From: Cryptomeria japonica
Lineage: Eukaryota; Streptophyta; Pinopsida; Cupressales; Cupressaceae
NCBI RefSeq assembly: GCF_030272615.1
Contig: NC_081414.1
Coordinates: 909,359,009 to 909,423,008 of the forward strand
Direction of reading: 5' to 3'
DNA length: 64,000 nucleotides
Shown here: positions 9,800 through 19,175 of the stretch, piece after piece
How the letters are laid out: every line of letters begins with the position of its first letter
Position numbering within the stretch: position 1 is the stretch's first letter
Notes under the pieces: generated by a model
The model's database searches: none
What the model was told of the DNA's origin: nothing
What the model saw: only the letters and a program-made list of their open reading frames with translations
Position numbers and translations under genes: made by a program

Positions 9800-10579
9800 T
9801 GTAGACACTCAAAATTGTCATGTCTAATTAAATAAATATTTTATTTATTTAATTATCTAAGCCTAATTCTTCTATTAATTAAATAAATTTTTATTTATTT
9901 AATTAATTCATTTATCCTCTTCTAGCCTTATTTCTCATTTAAATAAATACATTTATTTATTTAAATTATCCCTTTCCTAAATTAAATAAATATTTTATTT
10001 ATTTAATTGTCCTACTTTTTCTATTAATTAAATAAATCTTTATTTATTTAATTAATTCATTAGCTTTTTCTACACATGACACATGTCATTCATCTCTTAA
10101 TTCATACGCTACCTACCTCTTTCATTATTTTGGTATTTCTTATACCTACCCTCTAATCCTAGCCGACCTCCTTTTTACACCTCTCAATCTTATCCCTCCA
10201 TTTCTTATTGTGTCTTCTATTTAAGGGGATACTTTCTTCATTGTCAAACCCTAATGGCTAATGACTGATTTTGGAGTACTTGGCTACACTACGATCCTAC
10301 TTGCAACCACATTCCGTTCTTTGTTGAGCTCTTGTGCATATAAAAATCTGAGAGCAAATATATCAAGCAAGATCAATGGAGATAGGAAGAATGGAGATCA
10401 AAACCCTATTGGACATGTGATGGTATAATCTTTGTGATTTTGAGTTATTTTGCATTGTCTTAGGTAATCTTCATATGTTATGGTGGATCTTTGTTCATTG
10501 TTAGGCTAGGGTTTAGTGGTTGGATTCATTTTAGCCTTTCAATATTGTTGTTTATTGTTATCCATTTTCACCATAAACA
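9800..10579 (+). repeat. 3' LTR of element 1
   Basis: It starts TGTAGACACTC and ends CCATAAACA. It is homologous along its length to the LTRs at 15865, 26598, 30700 and 40497. The first 260 bases are an array of AT-rich palindromes. A TATA-like TATTTAA is at 10218-10224, where sister LTRs have TATATAA. Length is 780 bp. Confidence 0.92.
9825..10055. repeat. Five AT-rich palindromes in the LTR U3 region
   Basis: Imperfect to perfect inverted repeats of about 30 nt, built on AATTAAATAAAT/ATTTATTTAATT, lie at 9825-9855, 9875-9906, 9938-9967, about 9980-10008 and about 10024-10055, separated by 13-31 nt pyrimidine-rich spacers. All five Tat LTRs in the window carry the array. The 5' LTR of element 2 has lost one unit, which explains most of its shorter length. 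Confidence 0.8.
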
Positions 10580-11735
10580 GATACATTTGGCCCATTGGCT
10601 CCCCATGCAAGCTCTCAAGCCACCATGGGCTTATTACAATGACAAGAATAAAATAGAAGTATTTTGGATCTGCCCTCCTCCTAGTTCTACTGTTGATTAT
10701 CCTCTCCTATGTCTCCTAGTGTATTTAAATACTAATCTCCCTCATTAGAAATGATCAAAGTCAGCCTCCCAGGTCCCATAATTGGTGTAATGTTTGTATG
10801 AGCCCCGACTACTTGAGAGAGATCTAAAGGTTGTTGCGAATAGGTCCAAACCTATCTAGATGTCACTTGGCCCCACATCAATCTCAAGACATGCTTCATT
10901 AGCTCCATAAGGCTCTGAAAAGGTCTACATACTTCTAGAATTACGTCCGATCTAGATTCTTCCAGGATGCCCATTCATCACAACCCCATAACAAAGTTGC
11001 TTTAGGTTGGCTAGATAGTTGCAAATCTCTCCTTACATTGGTCATTTATCCTCCAAAGGTTGTTCATCAGTCTCCCAAGGATATGTAAGATGAACATATT
11101 AATGGTGATGCTTTTACAATTTGGAATTACATACTTGATGATCAAAGTAATCATGATTTGCGGAAATAAAATGATCATCCTACGTCCTAGTAGCTTAATA
11201 ATTTTAGCTACTTAGAAAATTATGATTATGTTTTCTCTTTTGATATGTTCCTTAAAATTATGTATAGACTATAAGATATGAAAACTTCCACTCATCTTTT
11301 TATTATATGTTGTGGTTATTTTAACTCTAAACAAATAACACAAAAACATTATTTCATTGATTTCCCTATACCTTAATCCTCAAGTAAAAACGTATAGTTC
11401 TCCCTTCATGTCATTTGCATAGAAGCAAATAAATGGTCGAAAATGCAGAGACCGTGACTTTGATATCTAAGGCCGTACGCAATGGAAAACTATGCTTAGC
11501 CTGTGAACAGAGATTACCAAGTCATCCACCATACCTAAAATGTAGCGCATGAATAAACTATCCCCAGGCCCTGCATAGAGCTTGCTAAGTGATCTAAGAC
11601 AGCTTGTGATCTTTGTTCTCTAAAAGCCCAAATCTATGAAGTCTACATATTGGATGACAGAGTTTATCTCTCTTGAGATAGCACCAGATTCTATTCATAA
11701 AGATGCAATTTGACAAAAGGGTATAAGCAACTCAC
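10580..11735. other. Interval without a recognisable gene
   Basis: Single-copy-looking AT-rich DNA between the element 1 LTR and the SDR exons. I see no long frame with recognisable similarity and no terminal repeats. If the SDR gene is real, this is its intron sequence, and element 1 lies in the same intron. Confidence 0.5.
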
Positions 11736-12178
11736 AAATACTTGGCGCACATCGACCCCAGTTTTGTCCATCACTTCCCAGTTCATGCCTTGCCCCAACA
11801 CTGCTGCATTGTTTATCTGTTAAAAACCAGAAAAGCACATCCTATAAAATCAAACAAATACCCTTCAAAAGAGCAAGACAAAGATATTGCACATACTCAA
11901 AGACTTACCAAAATGTCTAATCCTCCAAACATGGTTTTCAACCATTGGGCCAGATCTGAAACACTTTGGGAGCTCTGCACATCTAATGTGTGAAAATGAA
12001 CGTTATCAAGTCCTGCTTCACCCAGATCTTTCATGGCAGCCAAACCATTATTCTCGTTGCGACACGTAAGCACAACAGTCACGCCCTTGCACGCCAGCTG
12101 GCGAACGATCTCTAAGCCTATTCCCCTATTGGCTCCTGTAACCACCGCTACTGTTTCCTCACTCCACCATTTCTGATC
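11736..12178 (-). CDS. Two exons of a short-chain dehydrogenase/reductase (neomenthol dehydrogenase-like), partial gene
   Basis: Exon A (12178-11909, 90 codons, after an acceptor CACAG) encodes QKWWSEETVAVVTGANRGIG, with the TGxxxGIG dinucleotide-binding motif, then LTCRNE and HTLDV, ending LDIL before donor GTAAGT. Exon B (11816-11736, 27 codons, acceptor AACAG, donor GTGAGT) starts INNAAVLGQGMNWEVMDKTG, carrying the NNAA motif. Both exons are open, phase 0, and join in frame. This matches plant carbonyl-reductase-like SDRs (menthol/neomenthol dehydrogenase, salutaridine reductase group), which use NADPH. The exon with the catalytic YxxxK is not found before element 1, so the rest is either lost or left of the window. 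An ATG at 12417 could begin a first exon, but I could not find a donor in the right phase. Confidence 0.75.
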
Positions 12179-13489
12179 CTGTGAAAAACCAACACAATAT
12201 TTTTGTTAAAACTTTCACTTATGTAATCAATCGACTGAAATTAAAGCACTTCCAAATCTGTATGGAAAATAAGCATTGCTTCGATTCGAGAATTTTACCA
12301 TTTTGAGGATACTGTTCGTAGCTTAAGCTGAGCTCCACAAATAGATCCCGGGATCTGTTTGGATAGAGTTCGTGTAAAAGTCAAATCTAAGGGATAGTAC
12401 AGACTCACGTTAACCATTCTTTTAACCTCAGCTTTATTTAAATATCTGTTGAGTTGTTTAGGAATTTGTTTTTGTCAATTTAGGTTAATTTAATTTAAGA
12501 GAAAGGGACACGGTATTGTTGAGTAGTTTAAGAATTTGTTTTTATCAATTTAGGTCAATTTTATTTCAGAGTCATTCAGGATAAAATTATGTCTTTGTTG
12601 AGTTTTCTAAGAGCTTGGTTTTTATCAACTCGTTTTAGTTATATTTACGTCTTTGTTGAGTTGTTTAAGAATTCGTATAATTCTTTTTAATTGCATTTAA
12701 GGGATAGGAAATACTTCCATTTTTATTGAGTTGATGTTCAAAGTTTTGATAAAAGTCACAAAATCATCTTGGGCATCAATGCTTTCTATTTTTGTTGATA
12801 TCAAGTTATAATTGTTGGTATAGAGATAGATAGTTTCACCACTTCTTTATAACTATGTATTTGTATTGAGATTGTAATATATAATTTCATTTATAGTTAT
12901 GATATTTGTAAAAGGAACGATTAGATGATATATTAACATATATAATTTATGATAATATTTTAATACTTCATCACTATTTACCATGTTATTAATTATCAAC
13001 ACTTTCAATTTCTTCTTACAATTTTAAAAATGTGATGGGCATCATATTCTGTCTTTATATGTACCTTTCAAGTTTATGAAAAACCTCTTTAGTTGTTGAT
13101 ATCCCAATAGTTCTAAATTATCTTTTTTCTTAACATGCATGCAATTTAAATTGTTAATTGTTTTACATTAGGTCTTTTCTAAGTTTCATATGAAAGACAA
13201 AACACTTCTCAAAAGTTTCACAATGCTTCTTTCCGTATTGAGAACCTATAAATGCACTATAACATTTTCTAATAATTTAAATGACTTAAATTAATTGCAA
13301 AAAATCCGTAAATATTTTCAAACAACATCCCTTCACTTTGGTATAATTGATTCATACCCCTTCCTTAGTGATGCTCTTAGACATAGAATTGAGTCAACTA
13401 TTTATGAACATGTAAGAAATTGGTTGGAGATACAAAAGCATGTTATGTATGTTACAGTATGTGATGTCAATCCTTTTATAAAGATTGAA
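12179..13489. other. Non-coding interval upstream of the SDR exons
   Basis: AT-rich DNA without a supported gene. It includes the possible SDR 5' exon region (about 12297-12417) and the minisatellite-like block listed separately. From about 12750 to 13490 I see no structure beyond AT-richness. Confidence 0.5.
12430..12700. repeat. Minisatellite-like repeats, copy 1
   Basis: Three to four degenerate units of roughly 60-100 nt contain GTTGAGTTGTTTAAGAATTT followed by TTTTTATCAATT and a CATTTAAGGGA-like end. The same family recurs at 13800-14300 next to the duplicated SDR fragment, so both blocks look like parts of one duplicated segment. Confidence 0.55.
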
Positions 13490-13745
13490 AACTGTATATC
13501 CACCCCCGTCTTCTCCATTACTTCCCAGTTCAAGTCTTGCCCCACCACTGCTGCCCTATTTATCTGTTATAAACCAGAAAAGTACATCATATATAAATCA
13601 AACAAATGCCCCTCAACTACCTTTCAACGCAGCAAGGTAAACAACAAAAACTCAAAGACTATCATATCATTAGCAAAATATCTAATACTCCGACCATGCT
13701 TTTCAACCAACCATTTTGAAGATGTTGTTCGTAGCTCAAACTAAC
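13490..13745 (-). pseudogene. Second, truncated copy of the SDR exon B and flanking DNA
   Basis: The minus strand from about 13563 (acceptor ATAACAG) reads INRAAVVGQDLNWEVMEKTG, homologous to exon B of the SDR gene 1.7 kb away. The flanking intron (AAACCAGAAAAGTACATCAT) matches 11820-11880. The adjoining 13690-13810 matches 12296-12390. Exon A is missing, so the copy has an internal deletion and cannot encode an SDR. Confidence 0.72.
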
Positions 13746-13799
13746 CTGCACAAACGCATCGGGAAATCTCTTTGTATAAAGTTCGAGTAATAGCCAAAA

Positions 13800-14300
13800 C
13801 CAAGAGTTACGTCTTTGTTGTGTTGATTAAAACTTTGCTTTTTATCAATTATTTTTTCCTTTTAAAGGAAAGGACAAGTTTATCTTTTTGTTCAATTGTC
13901 AAAGTATTTATTTTTGTCAATTATTATTTTCACTTTAGTTTTATTTAAGTGCAAGGATAAACTTACATCTTTGTTGAGTAATCTAAATATTTATTTTTAG
14001 ATTGATTCACTTTTGTCATATTTCAAGAAAATGGCAAACTTATGTCTTTGTTGAGTTGTCTAAGAATTTATTTTTGATTGATCATTTCTTATTTGTTGAT
14101 GAAACTGATCCCTTTGTCTCTACTATATCACATAAATTTTATTTAGGGGAGAATAGTCAAGCATGTCTTTGTTGAGTTATCCTAGAGTTTTTTTTTACCA
14201 ACTGTTTTTTCTATTGTACAATATGATTAATCAGCTCATCTGTATTTGATCAACTTCACTTTATTTAGTATAAAAGACTCAATCACATTTTTGTTTTTTA
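13800..14300. repeat. Minisatellite-like repeats, copy 2
   Basis: About five degenerate units contain GTCTTTGTTGAGTTGTCTAA and TTTATTTTTxATTGATCA-like words, related to the block at 12430-12700. No coding potential. Confidence 0.55.
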
Positions 14301-14824
14301 TTAAGTTAAGTAGGGCTTTGAAAGGGCCTAAAATCTTCTACATTTGGATATATGGAGCATTAAGCACAATAGGACAACAAAAGACAACTCTGAAAACAAC
14401 AATGAAATAATGGACACTACTCATCATAGATTAGAAGAACTTAACAAAACATCAATAGAGAAAGCCATCCTTCACTAAAAATAATTAAGAAGATTAGAGA
14501 AGTGATCCAAAATCTTCTAGTTAATCATAGTGTTGGGATCCTTCTCCCACAAACTTATTTTCTTGAGATGAGAGGGAACCACATCAACATAATTAGGATT
14601 CAACAACTAAGTAATCACTTTTTGTTGAACCATCTCTTCCAAACACCTTTTCTTATAGAAATCTATCATACCACCAGTAGAGTCCTTGTGCATTTTGGTA
14701 GCTTTAGAAGGCAAAAATTTGTATCAAAAGGAAAATTCCCCTTACTATCCATCATTTGGTTAGTCTCGCTTGGAGAAGACCTGGAAATATCTTTTTCTCT
14801 AGATAAACTAAGTGTTCTTATAGG

Positions 14825-15305
14825 TCTTTCCAATAGTAAACTCGTGAACCACTTGACCACAAACATTACAGACAATTGAAGAAACATTCATATTCAATTC
14901 CTTTTACTCATTTACCATACATATAAGAGACCTAGTAAGATGAAATGGACACACCTTATCCTAATCCACAAACAGACATAATATTGCATAAAATAGATGC
15001 TTCATGAACTTAGTGATAGGGCCAATACCATAAAATTGTCCAATAGACATGGCAATGGACATGAGGATCTTTTCACTCCAAAATTTCAAGGACAATCCTA
15101 ATAACCGGACCCAAACAGGGAGCTTAAAATCATTCTAAGGGTTGAAACTAGGCTACCACTTTGATAGACAAAGGCCATTCAAGCCCAAGAACCAAGGTCT
15201 CTTACTAAGGGTCCTAACATAGTCCTCAAAATTAGAAAAAGGAAATAGAAAACAATAGTCCATCATAGCTATTACCTTAACTTGTCCTTTGAGATTCCAA
15301 ACTCA
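14825..15305 (-). pseudogene. Decayed L1-type LINE ORF1 fragment with DUF4283 domain
   Basis: The minus strand encodes, with stops, MDYCFLFPFSNFEDYVR, RPWFLGLNGLCLSKW, FNPQNDF-type and KLPVWVRLLGLSLKFWSEKI. This is the order of the DUF4283 domain found upstream of a zinc knuckle in plant L1 ORF1-like proteins. A knuckle-like NVCGQVVHEFTIGK lies near 14835-14875. Several TAG and frame breaks occur, and no RT-bearing ORF2 or poly(A) tail could be found. Flanking DNA to 15860 and back to about 14310 may be more of the same element, too decayed to read. Confidence 0.62.
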
Positions 15306-15864
15306 TGAGGCACATCTTCTGAGCATTCCAATATGAGGAGTATTGCCACAAAATATACCCACAAGAGAACTACCTAGTCATTCCAAAGAATCAAGAATAT
15401 ACACAACAATCTCCATAGAGACCATAGAGGGTGAAGGATCTAAGGATGAGACTTTTTGGACACACTCAACATAGACTAAGTGTTTCCACTCAATCTATCC
15501 TAAAAGAGGTAGAAATTAAAATATTTTGGATCTCTCAAGGTCTCTTTTGTTGGGTCACAATGGTGCAAGATAACTCAATGTTCATATTTCCTATTTAAAC
15601 AAGAGGCATTGTTGTTTTTCAAGCTAAAGTATATATGTGTCAATATTCCTAAACTAAAAAAGATAGAATAGGGCTCCAAGAAAATGAATGATTAGTATTA
15701 CTTTAAATCCACATTATCAACAAAATTCAGAAAGCATTATATGCTAAAATTACCAACTCTTATATAGAAATGAGGTCAAAAGACTTTAGAAGAATAACTA
15801 TCGTCCATTCACACACTCATAATTAACCTTAACCACTAGTATGAAAGATGCAAAAATTAATTAT
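15306..15864. other. Unassigned DNA up to element 2
   Basis: No gene supported. The last five bases, ATTAT (15860-15864), are the left target-site duplication of element 2 and match 27399-27403. Confidence 0.6.
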
Positions 15865-16615
15865 TGTAGACACCTAAAATTGTTATGTCTAATTAAATAA
15901 ATATCTTTATTTATTTAATTAATTCATTTATCCTCTTCTAGCCTTATTTCTCATTTAAATAAATACATTAATTTATTTAAATTATCCTTTTCCTAAATTA
16001 AATAAATATCTTATTTATTTAATTGATCCACTTCTTCTATTAATTAAATAAATCTTTAATTATTTAATTAATTCATTAACCTTTTCTACCCATGACACAT
16101 GTCATTCATCTCTTAATTCATACACTACCTACCCTTTCATTATTTTATTATTTTCTTTACCTACCCCCTAATCATAGCCGACCTCTTTTTACACCTCTCA
16201 ATCTTATCCCTTCATTTCATATAGTGTCTTCTATATAAGGAGATTCTTCCTTCATTATCAACCCTAATCAATCTATGCATCCTGACAAAAACTCACTTTG
16301 CATTCAGCCCTGACTATGCTTTGCACTTTCATATGTGATCCTACTTGCAACCACATTTCCGTTCTTTGTTGAGCTCTTGTGCACACATAAAATCTGAGAG
16401 CAAATATATCAAGCAAGATCAGTGGAAATAGGAAGAATGGAGATTCAAACCCTATTGGACATGTGATGGTATAATCTTTGTGATTTCATTTGATTTGCAT
16501 TGTCTTAGGTAATCTTCATATGTTATGGTGGATCTTTGTTGTTGTTAGGCTAGGTTTTTGTGGTTGAATTCATTTAGTCTTTCATCATTGTTGTTATCCA
16601 TTTTTACCATATACA
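15865..16615 (+). repeat. 5' LTR of element 2
   Basis: TGTAGACACC ... ACCATATACA, 751 bp. One palindrome unit is missing relative to the 3' LTR (the first two units are fused). TATATAA at 16232-16238 is the likely promoter TATA box, in a conserved TCTATATAAGGAGA context. Confidence 0.93.
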
Positions 16616-16618
16616 TTT

Positions 16619-16636
16619 TGGCACGCCCAGTGGGAC
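16619..16636 (+). other. Primer-binding site of element 2
   Basis: TGGCACGCCCAGTGGGAC starts three bases after the LTR, the position expected for the tRNA primer site. The cognate tRNA needs a lookup. Element 3 has TGGCATGCCTGGTGGGAC at 31521-31538. Confidence 0.8.
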
Positions 16637-16639
16637 ATG

Positions 16640-17590
16640 GATTTTTGTTAGATCTGTGTTTTTTGTAGATTTTTCTAACCCTATATTGCTGTTTTGTAAA
16701 ACAATTTGGAGAATAACCTTGTCCAGCTAGGGTTTTGGGCACAAAATCAAGATCTTGGAGAGATTTGATCATATCTCACAAAAGGATTAGAAATTTTACA
16801 CCAAATTTTTTTTGTAGGTTGAAGAAAGTATCATGAGCTCGCAAAGAAAAATTCAGATCTATTGGAGCATATTTTAATTTTCTATGAATTTTTTATGAAT
16901 TTTCATAAAAAAATAATTTTGAGAGAAAATGAGTGAATTTTTTGGATTTTCTTACATTTTTGGAAATCTCTCATAATTATACATAGGATCTGTTCTTTGT
17001 GATTTTAATTTTGATGCAAAATATTTCCCTAAAAATTGGATCTTTAAACATTAGGGTTTTTTGTTATTTTGATCAGATCTCACAAACGACTTCAAATTTT
17101 GGCATCAAATTCTTTTTGCAAGTCAGGAAAATTATCAGAAGTGTTCAATAAAAATTTTAGATTTTTTGGATCAAAATTTCATTTTATATGAATTTTTTAT
17201 GATTGTTCATAAAAAATTAATTTGAGAGCAAAGTATCGAATATTTTGGATTTTCTTACATTTTTGGAAATTTCTTAGAATTATACATAGGATATGTTCTT
17301 TGTGATTTTAAATTTGATGCAAAATCATTCCTCAAAAATTGGATCTTTGAAAATTAGGGTTTTGCATTATTTTACTCATATCTCACAAACTGCTTGGATT
17401 TGTTGCAGAAAGTTTTTTATGTAAGTTTGGGAGACCATCAGGACTCTCCAGTAAAAATTTCAGATTTTTTGGATTGATTTTGCATTTTATATGATTTTTT
17501 TATGATTTTTCATAAAAAAAAATTTTTTGGAGCAAATTAGCAATTTTTTTGGATTTTCTTACATTTCTGGAAATCTCTTGAAATTTACAT
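16640..17590 (+). repeat. Leader of about 304-bp tandem repeats
   Basis: Unit starts marked by GGATTTTCTTACATTT fall at 16947, 17250 and 17554, periods of 303 and 304 bp, with an earlier partial unit from about 16640. Each unit repeats TTCTTTGTGATTTTAA, ATTGGATCTTT, TAGGGTTTT, ATATCTCACAAA and an oligo-A/T run. Element 3 has the same array. No ORF spans it. Confidence 0.8.
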
Positions 17591-19175
17591 ATGGTCTTTT
17601 TTTATGATGAATCATATCTTTGAATTGGTCAACAAAATGCATTGTTGAAGGCCTCTATTTCACAAAGTCTTGTGGATCTAAAATTTACCTAACTTGTGTG
17701 CTTGCAGGAAGGGGTGATTATTTCAAACAATCCAAACTACTAATAGATCTTTGTTGCAAGACCTTGGCAAGGGTTTTTGATCTTTCACTGTGTGTCTTGT
17801 TTTCATAGATTAGCAAACACTTCAATTGGTGCACTAATTGAACCATTGTCTTTTGTGTCTTGAGCAATAGGCTCCTTTTGTTTCATCTTTAGAGGGCCTG
17901 TCTCCTTGTGTGGTCATTAGGACTACTAGTGAGGAGAGAATGACCCAAGTGGTAGCAAAACAAAATCCATCTTCTTCCAAACCACTATAAATAACTGTAT
18001 TCATGGTGAAAACTATGGATAACGTGTGCTGATTAGTTCATACCGACACTATGTCTCCCCATAAACCCATGTGATCAAATTTATTTGATCATTTGTAGGG
18101 CATAACTCCTACCGACTAGGAGCCTTTTGTATTTACAGAGCTAAAAGTGCCGCATGTATGGCCACACGAGCGGATGCCCTTACTAGCACTTTTTTGTTTT
18201 AGAAGCCAAAATCCTTCTAGTTGTTGGGGCAGGAGGTCGGACCTCTGGTAGCAGCCCACACACATACGATTCTTAGTAGAGATACAAAGTTCACCACAAG
18301 GAGTTTTCATGGGGACTGATGCTTGGCTTCCCTGAGAAGTGAGTGCCGAGGGTGGAGCCAATGGGGTCAAGCATCTAAGTATCTGCTTTGAATAGCGTAG
18401 CCTCGGGGGAAACTCCACGTGGGATCAACAACTATTGTCTTGGCCAGCCATAAGAATTGTGCTTGACTTATTTTGAAAAATCAAACATTTAAGACCAAAC
18501 AACAAAACATTGTGTCTTTTGTGTCTTCAAGTGTATGCAAAACAAATTTTACATCAAACAACACACTTTTCTTTGAGTCATTTTTGAGTCTAAACACTTG
18601 CAAACATTAAGTCTTCATCATCATTGTGTCCTCTTGTCACGAAAAAAAGTAAATAAATTCAGATTTGGTCACAACAAACAACTTCACAAATTGGAAAAAC
18701 TCACAATCCATCAAACAAGAGCAATCAGTTTCAGAATACTCGAGCTTCCTAAGCTATCTCTTCAGGTTTTCATCTAGCATTCAACCTATCTTTGGGTCTC
18801 ACAAAGTCCATCATTGCTTTACACCTTACATTACATTCACATTTGTCTAAACTTGAGTCAAAAGGTCACTTGCTTGTCCTCATCATACTTTGTCAACATA
18901 CTACATACAACAACATTTTGCTAAGTGGTCCCTCATCAAGGTCTATCACCTTTGGGTCTCATTTTGGTCTTACTTAGAGTCAAGGTCAACATACCTTATC
19001 AAGAGAAACTATCATCTCTTTGGAAGTCACACCCACCCTACTACATACATACTTGGTCTTAAACTTTGGACATTGCAAGTACGCTTCAGATTCATTTACA
19101 TTCCATCCAACTCTTGGTCTTCCATACTCTTTCCATTTTCATCTAGTCTCACACATCTTGGTCAATACCTAGTTC
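17591..19175 (+). other. Remainder of the element 2 leader, with a conserved GC-richer island
   Basis: Non-coding in sense. About 18040-18440 is a GC-richer island (AGTGCCGCATGTATGGCCAC, GAGCGGATGCCCTTACTAGC, GAATAGCGTAGCCTCGGGGG) kept at high identity in element 3 (32940-33340), inside more variable flanks. A long antisense frame runs through it in both copies but has no recognisable similarity. A structured packaging or translation signal is a reasonable inference. Confidence 0.6.

Larger units (their letters stand above)
1..10579 (+). mobile_element. Tat-lineage Ty3/gypsy retrotransposon, element 1 (left part outside window)
   Basis: The window opens inside the protease of this element and runs through pol, a long 3' region and the 3' LTR. 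Domain order (protease, RT, RNase H, integrase) defines Ty3/gypsy, and the second RNase H domain after the usual one is a known hallmark of the Tat lineage. The right end is the CA of the LTR at 10579; the five bases after it (GATAC) would be the target duplication, but the left copy is out of view. This is the only one of the three related Tat copies here that still has RT and an integrase core, so it represents the autonomous form, although this copy is inactivated by in-frame stops. Confidence 0.93.

Noticed and set aside
10491..10748. 85-codon ORF crossing the LTR end of element 1
   Set aside because: It starts inside the LTR and continues into flanking DNA, so it cannot be an old gene; no similarity seen.
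11400..11700. A third SDR exon downstream of exon B
   Set aside because: Short readable pieces on the minus strand do not match the expected region after NNAA or the catalytic YxxxK, and acceptor/donor phases do not fit.
13295..13744. 149-codon plus-strand ORF
   Set aside because: Overlaps the antisense SDR duplicate, has no motif, and AT-rich DNA gives such frames by chance.
18116..18418. Antisense 100-codon ORF in the leader as a gene
   Set aside because: Conserved in element 3 (32991-33335), but the whole island is conserved at nucleotide level and the product has no recognisable domain.
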